DNA of 64,000 nucleotides, taken from Wuchereria bancrofti (Eukaryota; Nematoda; Chromadorea; Rhabditida; Onchocercidae). The first letter of the stretch is position 1. Each line of letters starts with the position of its first letter. Made by a program: the position numbers and the translations under genes. The stretch covers positions 3,050,163 through 3,114,162 of the forward strand of contig SSBO01000009.1 in the NCBI GenBank assembly GCA_005281725.1. The letters run 5' to 3'. The notes beneath the pieces are model-generated. The model had not been told where the DNA came from, did not search any database, and was given only the letters and a program-made list of their open reading frames with translations. Of this stretch, positions 13,938 through 26,988 are shown piece after piece.

Positions 13938-14022
13938 CAACAGTAATAATAATAGTGATAATAATAATAACAATAATAATAATATTAATAGTAATAACAA
14001 TAACAATAATAATAATAATAAT
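13864..14022. repeat. AAT microsatellite (24 perfect units plus decayed tail)
   Basis: 13864-13935 is an uninterrupted run of 24 AAT units. The run to about 14022 continues with interruptions (GAC, AGT, AAC). In other frames it creates spurious poly-Asn and poly-Ile open frames. Confidence 0.95.
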
Positions 14023-17000
14023 GGTGATAACTACTGTAATTTCGAATATTGTTTGGGTAGCAGTTATTGTTATTGAAGTCGTAGTAGTGCAATTGCAATA
14101 GTATTAAGAATAGTAATTAGTTTTTGTTGTCGGTACTTCTCTCTGACATACTATTACTCTCGATGTTATGAAATGTTTTTAAAATGTGATTTCATCGCTC
14201 AGCCTACTCACTGAGATATTATAACTATTTTTTTTCATCTTCGTCCATTTCTAAATGCCATCTTTCCCTCCAAATAAAACTAATTTTTAATTTACAACTA
14301 ACTAAAGTATATTTCATTTTATTGTCTTTCTCATTCATAGAAACAATTACAAATCTTTTCTTCATCTGTCGCAGTTCTGTAATAATAAATTTGTTTTGAC
14401 AAGAAAATAAATGAGGGAATTAATGCTGTTCTTTTGCCTAAGGCACTCTTTTCTCCACTTATTATCATATTATTATATTCACAAGGCGGAATTGACGAAT
14501 GATATATGAAGGAGCGGTAGGCGGAATATTTCTAACATGTAATGTAAATTTTATAACTAAGCATTATTTGTTGTTTTCCTCGTCTTTTATAAAGTCTTTG
14601 GATCGGTCTCATCACGCATTCATAATTTTAAGCTAATACTGTCTACAGCTATAGGAATCAACAAATTGACAAGTAGATGGACCACTATGTTAATTAACAA
14701 GTATATTTCTTGCTAAATCACACGTGAAACACGTGCTGTCAACTATCACATTATATTAGATGTGCACAAACATATATTAATTTTAAATTTGCATTCTATC
14801 TTCTTACAGTTATTACTTTCAGTACTATTTGCAAAATTTCCCATCTACGTAGTTTCCATATAAACTTTACTGTTCTTTCATAATATTTCTTAAAATTATT
14901 TTTCGTCATTATTCAAATTATATTTATAGGGTACGGTAGAGCTATTTTGTTATTTTCAACTGATAACAAACGCTTCAATTCTATTATTTTTTTTTATTTT
15001 TTTTTCCTATTTCTCGTTATCAATTCTACTTCCCAAATTAGAGTGATGAGTTAATCCTTCTCCTTGTAAAATTTATCAATCAGTTCTCAGCTATTAATTT
15101 TAACATACTTATCAGTCTGATAAAAGAGAAGCTAAAATTTTAAATTGTTAAATTATCATTTAAAAATAAAGCAACTATTTGTTTGTTGCTATAATTCATT
15201 TAGAGCTACTTAAACTAATTGTAAAACCAATTCATAACTGATTTGCACCGATATTTTAATATTTGGTATTTGAATTGTTCGTCACAATTGTAATCATATT
15301 AATATATTTGCATTTCATTTATTTTTCACTTCACTTTGTTATTCTCAAGGCAATTGCTACTTTGTTATAATTTCTACTTATCAGTTTTTCAATAAAGCAC
15401 TCATATTTCTTTATTTTTGTTAAGATTGTCAAATATTATCATCAAATTATGCAAAAGTTCATAATTACCTCAAATCAATTCATTTAACAGATTAATCCAC
15501 AAACCATTAAATATTTTGATTATTTATTGTCGTAGATTTTTGAAGACTTAAGGCATGTCAAAATATTAGTAGGCATTCTCTGTAGCTCTTTCTACTAGAC
15601 ATTACAAGCTTTCTAATTCAGTTCTCAAATAGCAAAATTTGTCGATAAGATTTGCTTTGTTTTTCTCTTAGCAAATTTTTTCTTCCCTTCTCACACTTTT
15701 TCATGCCTTTTTTAGGTTAAACTTTTTGTAGCCCTTATTTAACTAATCAAAAATCATATTTTCTTCTTTGAGATAAATTATATGCTTTTGCTTATCAGCT
15801 GATTGTTTTCCTCTAATATTCAAGACTGCTTCTTAAAGCGCTCATTAAAATACATTTCCGCCAATTCATTACAAACCACTGTATTGATCTTGTGGAGATG
15901 AGTTCATTCGATTTGCATCATTCTTTTTGTTTAAAAGCTTAGCTTTTAAGAAATTTGTATAATTATTAATTGTCAAATAATTACTTTCCTGTATGACCTA
16001 TCTTACAAAATGTCTATTTCTCTTTCTAGCCATTATTTTATTATTTTTAAATTATGTTAATAGTGATGAAATTATAGCGATGGTAATATCTGAGCAACTT
16101 TCATCCAATTTTGTTAAATTAATTGAAGAATAACTACTTGTAGTGATTTATTTGTGAGACATTGAACAAGATTTTTGATGAATTTGCTTCAATTCTTCCT
16201 TCTAATCTATTCATCGATTTCACTTCTTAATCACTTGAAATAAGTTCTTTTGTGTTTTCTTAATTTAATAAAATTAAGTGAAAATTGCTCCATCTTGTAA
16301 TTGCTACAAAATAATTGTTTAGGAATAACTTTTTTTAAAAAAAAAAAAGAAAACAAACGAGTGAAAAAATGATATCATTACAACTTGTAATATAATGTTT
16401 TTTTTCTCTTAAAAAAGAACTAGACGACTTCCTGATGATTAATTGAATCAAATTGGTGTTGTCAAATTGAACAGAGTGGAATAAAAGCGCTTATTTCTAG
16501 AACTAACACTATATTCTACGAGTGAGTCAAAAACAAATGTACATCAGTCACTTTTCATTTCTCGTAAAAGTTTCTTGGGACTTTTTATAAATGAGGACAA
16601 AAAAGATTATATATCCTTTATAAAACTACTGCATCAATTAGGATTTAATAATTCAATAGCAAGGATGAAACTGAAATTTAATCTGTAGAACTCTTATGCT
16701 TTTGTTTATATAAAAAAAATGTTTAATAATTAAAAACACATTACTAATTAGTTTATAAATCACACAGGTTATGTACCTCATCGTGTCTTTCAGACAAACT
16801 TAATATTCTCATAATAATTCTTCTATGGCTAATATAGGGACCTTTCTATCCATTTTCAGGCTCCTTGGGGACAACCGATTCAAGATGCTGCATATTCTCT
16901 CAAACTCCAATTTCTTTCCACTTTTATAAAACTATTAAAAAAAAAGCTGATGTTTTCGATATTTCCTGTCAGTGAGTTAATTAATTATCCCTATCTCCAT

Positions 17001-17470
17001 TTGAATAATTAATTCCTACTGCAATTGCAAGTTGTTGACAATGATGAGAGAAGGATGAGGATGCTGTATCATGAAAGATGTGATAAGGATGTCACTAGCA
17101 ATGCTTAATTTATTCCCGAAAGAAATCGATAATTTGTGGTATTTCCTAAAATTTCTGTTATTATTATAGTAATAATCAGAAGATTTGAAATTGGAATTAT
17201 AAATTGTTCCTGAGAATATATTGAAACTCCTTACAGATCATATTGCTACTAAATATTCCTATTTGAAAAAGTGGTCAACTACACGAATAACTCCATAAAA
17301 CTTCAACAAAATTTCTTCCTCCAAAGATCCCCGAATTAACAGCAACCATTGTGATAATAATGATAATGATGATGATAATGCATCATGTACTATTATTGCT
17401 ATTATTGTTAGTGCTAAATAAGATGGAAAGTTGAAAGGACTAGTAGTGGCGATGTTAAATTTTGAAACAG

Positions 17471-20400
17471 ATGTATTCGCGAAGTGAGTTTGAAACCTCT
17501 TCAACATTTAAAGGACTACAACAGCATTATCATAAAGGTATTGCATATGAAAATCAATTTTGCTTCATGTTTACAACACTTGAATTATTTTATTAATTCT
17601 TCAAATTTTTTTTCTCCTCATTGGCTGATATTTTTAAATTTTCGTTCTTTAAACTTTTCCGCACTTTTTTCCTTCTCTAACTTAGTTTTCAGTCTTTTTA
17701 TTACCAAAGTTCCCTTTGACTTATTCTAAATCTGCTTACATACCTTTCGAAAATTAGTTGCATTCATTCTTTTTCAGAATGCTGAGAAGCATTCGTGTAG
17801 TACAACGAAAGAAGTGTCATTTGAGGCAAAATAGATACGGTATAATTTTCACCGAGTAAATACTCTTAATTGCTCATTCTTAATAAGAAGCTAAAATTTT
17901 AGTAGAAAATTAAAAAAAAAAAAGTAAAATACTTTCAAGCATTTTGGAATACCGTAGATTTTTTCTTCTCTCTCTCCCTTTTTTTTTGTATTGTAATATT
18001 AATAACTTTTTCAAAACACCGTTTTCATTGAATGTATTATATTTGGGTTAAAAAAAATCAGGTAAAAGAATATATAAATGAAGAGTTATTTGATGCTTTT
18101 CTCTCTAAACATTTCAAAATATCTATTAGAGAGATCTTGTATGTATTACTTTGCATAATAATTCTAAAAATATTACAATAAAAATTCATTTATTTACTTC
18201 GAAAAGATGGCTAAATTTAAATTAGATATTTTAATCTAATTTATATACTAAAGTATCCCACTGGAATTTATTTCATCAAAAGAATCAAAATTTAATCATT
18301 AATCCTACGAGTTCCTTCTGAAATTGTTACTATTGATGGTTTCATCACTAGCTTAAAGTGCTACATATGATATGCTAATACTTCATGTTATACTTTAAAA
18401 GATGACTGATATAAGTAAATATTGCTAATCAATTTTTTTTTTTTGACGCAAAACAATTGATTAACAAGTGCGGTTCTAAAATTATAATTTCAAGAAATGA
18501 TGGCTTTTTGTTTATTTCTATGTTACTTCTATATTCATTCGATCGTCACATATAATTTCCTTAAAAGAGAAAAAAAACGATACATTCATTCATTCATCCA
18601 TCATTCATGCTTGTTTATTACTTAATTACTTGTTTCTATCTCGAATACTAATACTAATTTTAATATTTATTTGGTCATACATTTTATTAATACTTTTTCA
18701 ATAAAATTAGCACTGGTTAACATGCATAATCTTTCCAATCATCTTAATAATGTCCCATATTTTCCTTGCGACACATACGTTCTCCAACAGGTGATAACGA
18801 TATAGTGATAATGATTCATTCCTCTTGCAAAATAAGTTTTTTCAATAATTTATTATGAATTCTACCAACTTTAAACTTTTTTTTCCTACTAAGACTAAAA
18901 AATGTAATAAATATTCTTATTGCTTGTTAAATTAATGAAAATAATCATACAGTTGACTTTATTATATGTAACACAGCTATTAAGTAGACATAGACTTAAC
19001 TTTTTACTTAATACTTCAGAACATAATTAAATCAAATTTCGAACTTCTATGAACTACTGAAAGTTTGTTAACAAATATGATTTAATGTTGCAGCTCATTT
19101 TTTATTAAATCCCATTTCTTTTTCTGAATGATTACTGTAATATTTTTTGTTCATTTTTTAGTAATAATGGCATTTGATGATATATATATATACGGTATTT
19201 TATTTTAAATTTTAATTCTAACTTTATTTTAAATTTTAGTATATATAAGTATTGATATATTAGGAATTATATTTGCTCTTATCAGAAGGCAAATAATTAA
19301 AAAGGATGATCACGGATAAAGTTTTATAAAGCAGCATGTGTTGCAACTAAGAGGTTAGAGCAAATTTTAAATAATTTTGGTTTCAAATTTTAGTTAAATT
19401 TCAGTTTTAAATTGTCATTCATTATTGAAAAGCATTTGATAAGATTCGATTTCCTAATTCACGATGAAATAAATAAGCATCTGATTAGGCAGGTTTTGTC
19501 ATTTGAGGACATCTGGAAATCGATATTTTGTATGACATAATTTAATATTCATACGATTCCACTTATTTTAATAATTCATCATTTAAAATAAAGGGTATTG
19601 CTAAGTGGTTAAATAAACATAAATGAGAATATATAATAGAGAAGTAAAAAAAAAGCTTATTTTTTAGAGTATAAGTTTAAGCTATTCAGAGCACTCAAAA
19701 GTAGGTAATTAAAATAAACTTTGTAAATTTAATATTTTTAATTATCATTTAGGACGTGAGCGAAGCTCCAGGACAGGTTATCATCCTGCAGCGGTATTAG
19801 AGGTAGGTGCAATGATGCTACAGAATATGTTCAGCGCCTTATCTTTCTTGCACTATCGCAAAGATGACGATTTCGTTGACCGCTTGTCTTACTTTTACAC
19901 ACCATCTTTCCTGATTATGATGGCTATTCTAGTCAGTTTCAAGCAAGTAAGACTCTTCTCATATTCACATCTCCTACATTTATCAAATGAAAAATTCTGA
20001 CTTTATTGAGATAAGAATAAATATCTCAGAGATATTCAACGAAAGAAAATCAATAATTATTTAATTGATAACGATAACACTGAAGTAATCGTACTAGTAT
20101 GAATGAATGATCTGTAATAGATTCACTTATCATATCGGTATCGCTTTGATGAAAGAGAAAAACTGATTATAAGTAAATCAAATAATGTTCAAATTTTTTT
20201 GATTAATTGACTCATTACTATATAATTACAAGAAATCGCAGGGTTGAAATTGTCGAAATATCATTTATGGCATTTTTTTTCTTGACACTTTTATAAATTC
20301 TGAAGTGAAGTATGAAAGATGTTGAAGTTTGGTGGTCGACCGCTAGAATGTTGGGTGCCTGCACAATTCACAAGCTCATGGGAAGCTTATACAGAAATGT

Positions 20401-23400
20401 ATTGCTGGGCTCAAAATACCTATTGGGTGCCCATCGAACAGGTAAAGTATTCATTCACCTCTAGCAATTACTAAATGGAAAATTTTTGTCACTAAATGTT
20501 ACATTGCAAACAAAGCAAATGTTGCACAGGTGCTAATTAATTTTTGGGTTTAAAAAAAATGGAATTCAAAAGCATTCAACTCTGAAGCATTCATTCACTG
20601 TTCATAGCATTAAATGCATTCCATTGAAAAGGAAACCACTCAAAAATGATATAAACATTTATTGAGAATTAATTAAAATTCAAACTGTTTCTCTTTCAGG
20701 ACATCCCAATGGATATAGCAGAGCGGGAATATCGACAGATTTCTTATTATCAATGGGTGCCATTTTTTCTTCTTATTCAAGCCTTTCTCTATTATATTCC
20801 ATGCCTCGTTTGGCGTCTAATGAGCGACAAGTCTGGTAATTTCATCAATCTCTTCATTCTTCTCGTGCAGTTACGATTTTAAAAATACTTACAATATGCT
20901 TTTAGCTTCCTGGCAACTTAACAAAAGCAGTTGTAAGAATGGAATTTGAAATCTAAATTGAAAATTTTTGAAGTGTTAAACTTGAATTGTTCTTTAACAT
21001 TTTCATTATAAATGATCAAATCAGAAAATAGATATTGAACAATATCTAAGAGATAGTTCTTCATTGATGAGTTTGAAATTTTGTCATTATGCTAATCAAA
21101 TCTGGGTTGAAAAGTAAAAATTAAATAAAATTTGATTTCACACAAAAAGGCAAATTCATTAAGTGACACCAAAAGTATATGATTAGGGTTATTCTTGTGA
21201 GCTCTCGATAAATTTAAATTTATTTGAAATATCAAATAATGTAGGCATCCGGTTGAATGATATTGTTCAATTAGCAACAGAAAAAGAAAACATCGAACCA
21301 GACTACAGGACACGAATCATTGAGTCACTTGCGCATCATATCGAATCTGCTCTCAGGTATTGTCGTCCACATATCATTTCTATCCCATTCACTTACCTAA
21401 GCCAATTGATCGTCCTGATAAGGAATATTACAATATGTGTTGTTGTATATTTCGGGTCTTGAATTATTCCAATTCTGATTAAATTATTATTTCCAATTTG
21501 AATGGTTTTCCATTATACAATGTAAATGGTCCATTACCGCCTTTCCTTTATTTCTGTTTTATTTAACTGTATTATATTACAGTTTTTACTACCATGTGGG
21601 AATTTACCTATTTCAGGTACCAGCATGCAGCCACCTCACGAGCTCAATATACATTACATAGAGTGTTAAAATGCTTAAATATGCGTTATTATGAAAGTTA
21701 TGTGACAGGCCTGTATTTGGTAAGGTATTGTTAAATTTTTCTTTCTTCACTTTTATTCTTCTTAATATATCATTGTATTGCTTTATTAGTTATTTGGAAG
21801 ATTATAGCTATATGCCTCTGAGAAGAGACTTATAGCAGTGCCATATATTTAGGCACTTATTTCATGATATTTAAGGCCATATCTATTCAACTTTGGTTTT
21901 AAGGCTGTCACTTGCACCTATCCCATGTTGCTCTTTTGCAGGCTACAAAAGTGATGTATGTAAGCAATATATTAACCAATTTGATATTAGTAAATAAATT
22001 TTTGGAGACCGATGAATATTCCATTTATGGTCTCGGTGTACTGCGTGACCTCTTATTTGGCAGATCTTGGATGGAATCTGGTAATTTTCCACGAGTTACT
22101 TTGGTCAGTTCTTTTATCTGCTCATTGTTTTCACTTAAAAAATCAGTATGATTACTTTGAACATTTGAATGACCTTTCATATAATTGAAATAACCAGAAA
22201 AGTTGTATACAGTTAGTATTAGTGTAATTGATATGAATGCTTGGGCTTTTCTTTATCTTTCTTTCTATTCCTAATGTTTCTGCAAAATTTGGAAAAGTTC
22301 ATTCAGTTTTTACATATAATTATGTTTGTTCCCCTAACAATGCGATAATTAAAATTATTGGTTATTATGTAAATTAGCTAATAGACAAAAAATGAGATAA
22401 ATGAAGTAATATCATTTAGACTAATCATCAGCACATAAACTTTCATCACATTGATTCTATTTAAATATTTCATCTTTGTTAAAAATGTTTTGAAAAGTTA
22501 ATTTAGAAATTTAATTTTAGTGCGATTTTGAGGTACGCGTTCTAGGCAATAATCAGCGGCACTCTGTACAGGCATGTAATTTTCATTTTTTATGTTCTTA
22601 GGGAATTATTTGGGAACTTCATTAGAGTTAATGGTGTTTTCATTTATATCCGATGTTTTATTTATGGGTTGTTAAGCAGATTGAATAGCTGATTAGTGTC
22701 ATGTTGGATAGATAGATAGTTGATAGTGGATGAAATAAATTTATATGCAGTGCTGATTTTAATAGAATTCTTTATAGTGATGAAATGACAGAATAGGTTA
22801 TATTATGGAATTAAAAGTAGAAAAAATTAACCAAAGAAAATATAGGAAGACGATAGAATAAAGAAAGTTATAAGGAATAGTGTCAAGTTGTGCCATCAAA
22901 AATGATAGTATTTTCTTCACTTTTTTTTGTAGTACTAGAATTGTGTGATTCAGTTTTTATAGAAATAAATAAAATTAGTTAGATTGAAATGATGAATGTA
23001 AATACGAGGACAAATTTATGATCATATGGAATAGGATGAAATATTTATAGTGTGTTCTTGTTATAAATATATTCAACGAGAAAATATTCATTTTAATTTG
23101 GTTATGGTTTTCCATGTTATTTGTTGCTGCCACATTGGATGCTGCTTATTGGTTCAGCATTTCCTTATTTCATAGGTAAATTTTACTTCTTTACTTTTTC
23201 AATGAAATAAATGCAAAAATTAACTTGGAAAATTGGAACGGAAAATGAGTAAATTTCGTATTTAAAAAAAAGTTTTTTTTACATTAAAGGAAGCATTAAA
23301 ATTCACTCTAACTTAAACCAAGTTTCTTCCAGTGTTCAAACTTAATTGTCATTTTCTTTTTAAACATAAATTTAGGATCAGTCTTCAGTTGAAGTTTAGT

Positions 23401-25551
23401 TTAATGCTTTAAGCTTAGATCAGGTTCAAATTTATGCTTAGATTGTTTCATTATTCTTATATATGACTGTGTTATGATGAAAAATAAATTTAAATTACGC
23501 TCATTTATTAATTCCTTTGCTATATTTTATTATCAATAAGGTAACGTTTTTATCATATTCATCTGATGAGAAGGAAGAAGGAAAGACTGAAGGATGAATT
23601 CTTTGCATAGTATTTCATAAATTATTTATCACTAATGCCTTTTGCTCAGTCTATGATTTTTATTTGTGATTCTTGCACAGTGTTAGAAATAAGTAAAAAT
23701 CTGTTGAATATACGTAATGCTTTTTAGAAGATATATCGCTTTGTAGGGACCGTGTTCGTTTTGTTTTACGCCATCTGGAATTAACAACTGATCCTGATCG
23801 ACCTGAATTATTTCGGAAAGAAAAGCGGAAGCAAGTGGAACATTTCTTAAAGGCGTACCTCAAAGTAACTTTATTTGATCTTTTTTTTTATTATTCCTTT
23901 TTCTTTCCTGAACTTTTTTCCGGTTTTTATTCTTGAGAACTCTATTCCCGGCATATCCCATACTATCATTAAGTACAGGTGGATGGTGTATTAGTATTAC
24001 GAATGATAGCACTCCATGCTGGTGTAATGTTTTGTACTGAAATTACGGATGCACTCTGGAAACGTTATCTATCGCATCATCCGGAAAATCTGATAGATGA
24101 AGATTCTTCACTTATCAACTTTGCTCGGTATGTTTTGTTTAATTTGAATAATCTTCCAAAACAATTCAATTCTTAATACTATATTCTATATAATATTCTA
24201 TATGTGCAAATTTTCTTCAATCTCTACTTTATACTTGAAATCAAGCAATCTGAATCACTTAATCAGTAACCCAGTTGATCAATGCAATTCATTTACTGAA
24301 TTCCTCACAAAACTGATATTGATATGTATGCTTATCAGTCACACTTCTATCAAGAGTTACGCTGCGCTGAATTACTACTGATCTGATAATCTGATAATTC
24401 CTTTGGTTCCCTTTCTTCCATTTTTAATTGATAGCATTTTTTCGTAATTTGAAAAAATAGTATTTCTCCTATTAGGAGAGATGTTGTTTGCCATCTTGTC
24501 ACATTAGTGGTTCGCATTTTGTTTGAAATAGTTAGAGAATGTACTATGAGGAAAAAGAAAAATATTTGTCACTTATTAATGAATGCAGTATTCTCATTTC
24601 GACTCTGAACAAATTATTTCCCTTATAACTAATGAAGTTACTTATCATTAGGTTTCCTCAGTTATAGGTTCATTTAATGTGTTTAATTTTATTTACAGAT
24701 GCACTATGAATTGTTCTTGTCATCTAGCAAGCTCATTTGAATTGAACTAAATTGTTTTGTTGTATTTTGAGTAGATAATATAAAATATCAATGGCACGCT
24801 TTTAGTATTTCAGAACTCAATCGATACGGCGGAAGCGGCAAAATGATGGTAATGGCAGTGATAAACAGAAAAGATATCAACATTTATTTGCTCATCAGCG
24901 ATTCTCTAAGTTATTCTCACATCGAACACAAGCATCCCTTCGGTTAGATATTCTTGTTTTTCTTTTGACTGTTTGCTTTAATCAAATATATCGTAATTAT
25001 GTGTATCATTAAATTTATGATTGAATAATAGCATGGTAGAAATAAAATATCTACTCTCTTCTCATCTAAGATTTTTATTTCATATTTCTTCACCTGTTAG
25101 ATGAAAATTGCTTTACGTAATTATTGATGAAATAATTCATTAGACTTTTTATGCCGGGCTATTCTCTATCATATTCTAACTGTTTATTCTACTGCACTTT
25201 CACTGATTCTGAGCCAAGGCCTGAATATATCCTAATATATACACATATAGTGATCGAAAGTAAATGAGTAACTCATTTAGTACCACACAAATACAATATG
25301 CGCTTGAAATGTTGATGTTCTGCAAGTAATTAGATTAAAACTAAAATGTTTACTGCAGTCTTAATCGTGGTCAATACATTAATCGATCGCTTGACATGGA
25401 TCGTCAAAAGCCGCAGATACAAATTCGACATCCAAAACAAACACCAATGAGGATACAAATGTTACCGGGATCACAGATCACAAATGATAAGGACGTGGAC
25501 GAAGATGAAAGCTTTCAGTGCAACGAATTACCAGCACCTTCTATTTTATGA
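17471..25551 (+). CDS. Innexin (gap-junction/hemichannel subunit)
   Basis: Innexins form gap junctions in the plasma membrane of invertebrate cells; this model gives 553 residues. Exons: 17471-17537, 19753-19946, 20319-20441, 20700-20835, 21245-21356, 21617-21719, 21942-22103, 22521-22571, 23051-23175, 23747-23864, 23979-24127, 24814-24942, 25359-25551 (TGA). Signatures in order: [14 protein letters not shown] then TM1; first extracellular loop with two Cys ([13 protein letters not shown] ... [11 protein letters not shown]); [10 protein letters not shown] before TM2; second loop with two Cys ([15 protein letters not shown] ... SVQC); NIFNEKIF then TM4; and LRMIALHAG. The start ATG at 17471 sits directly behind AACAG, a possible spliced-leader acceptor. 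About 50 residues precede the usual innexin N-terminus, as in UNC-7-type innexins. An alternative first exon lies at 17779-17839, and Met codons at 19812 and 19815 could start a shorter form. Intron 8 (22572-23050) uses a GC donor. The particular innexin was not identified. Confidence 0.88.
17779..17839 (+). other. Candidate alternative first exon of the innexin
   Basis: ATG at 17779 lies one base after TTTTTCAG (17771-17777), an excellent splice or trans-splice acceptor. The frame is open for 20 codons, is Arg/Lys-rich ([13 protein letters not shown]...), and ends at G|GTATAA in phase 1. That joins exon 19753 without a stop, exactly as the 17471 exon does. The two cannot be joined to each other, because the 17471 exon leads into a stop here. 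Confidence 0.4.
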
Positions 25552-26988
25552 ATGATTAGATAGTAACAAATGATAAAGTGCCAGCTATTTTCTATTGTAT
25601 GCACATAAAATGAACAGTGTGCTGCGAATCAGTTCGAAGAATCATTGCATACACAGAATGTCAGTTATCCTTACCTTCATTCTAGATCTTGAAAGACAGT
25701 TTCCGATAGTTGTAGTGATGATGACAATAATGATGACAACAATGATGCTTGTAATTCTAGAACTTTACAAAAAAAAAAAAAACTGGTAGGGAGCTTCTGG
25801 CTTCATATATCATCTGCCAGGACGACGATATTCCCTTGTGTTTTGGATGAAAAGGTCAAATGCAGTTGATGTACCTACCACCATTTTTGCAGAATTTCTT
25901 GCATAAAGTACCAAGACTAGTAGGCAATCACCAACAGTGATTTGATAAAATTGTTAAACCAGAAGCTGCATCCTAACAATGACCATAGTCTACAGCAATT
26001 TTATATCTGTCCGCTCTTGTCTTTGAAAGTGAAACAATCTTAAGAATTTTAAGTGAAATCTTTATTTCGAAATATTCAGACAAAAATCAAACAGAATAGA
26101 TCGCTACAGAAATTACTACAGGATGAATTAACAGCAAAATCGTGTCATTCAGAGCAGAGGTAAGCTCATATGTTTGACAGACCGCTCGAATAAATAAATC
26201 ACCCACAGCATATCTCTAATGCTTATTATTTTATTAGTTTTGGGTCCATATCACTTCAGGCATAAAGGAAAATGCATTGCTGCCTGTGTATATATCAAAT
26301 AAATGTCTAGGCTATATGACAATAAAACTTAAAAAAGTACAAGACAATGCAATTAAAAAACCGAAAAGATTGAGTCGGTATAACTACCTATTAATGAGTA
26401 GCCGACATTTTGCGCATTTTAAATTATAACAATAATGACGCATTGTGCACCGACATCATATGATAGGAAAGTCTTCAGGTCTCCTAATTCTATATCAATA
26501 AAATTTTGAAAAAGATTGGATGGATGATTGCAAATCATATTTGAATCAATAATAATGTGTAGGAGGCATAAGTAGTGAAAAGGTAGGGACATGCAGCAAG
26601 GTTTTAATGGAGATTCTTGGTGATGGAAGGGGATGTAATTTGATATAATCTTCTATGGGGAACTAATCATTTAAAATCGCATGAAAATATGATTTAGAAC
26701 TGTGAAAAGAAAACTTTCGAAAACAACAAAATACATCATTCCCTTCTACCATGAAAAATAATGCAAAGTTTAGTAATGTGTAGCAAAAAGCAAACTTTAG
26801 AGATAATTTACTAATAACTTTTCAGAACTTGGGAAAGACGCTGGTGCTAGGAGTTTCACAATTACACATAAATTAAATTGATTTGTCGGATTTCCCACAA
26901 CAGTGCACAATCGATTTAAGTCATAATAATGAAGTAAACTATATTAGCACAGGCTCCAATTACCAATTTTTTAATTACTTATGTCAAT
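25552..26988. other. Intergenic space between convergent genes
   Basis: The innexin (+) and the ZC3H14-like gene (-) end toward each other here, so this 1.4 kb should hold both 3' UTRs. AATAAA-like motifs occur near 26190 on the plus strand. No gene or RNA was recognised. Confidence 0.5.

Larger units (their letters stand above)
6919..17470. other. Large gene-poor interval (about 10.5 kb)
   Basis: No spliced or unspliced gene could be supported on either strand. The sequence is AT-rich, with many homopolymer runs, a GA-rich patch near 9116-9200 and ATT/AAT microsatellites at 11387-11540 and 13864-14022. Open frames here are short, low in complexity or lack plausible splice partners. A frame opened by a good acceptor at 16859 (APWGQPIQDAAY...) has no convincing partner. 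The right end probably contains upstream regulatory DNA of the innexin gene, judged only from position. Confidence 0.55.

Noticed and set aside
13783..14101. Overlapping open frames of poly-Asn and poly-Ile
   Set aside because: They are translations of the AAT microsatellite and have no other coding features.
16860..17010. Open frame APWGQPIQDAAYSLK behind a strong acceptor
   Set aside because: There is no matching donor or upstream exon, and it does not connect in phase convincingly to the innexin.
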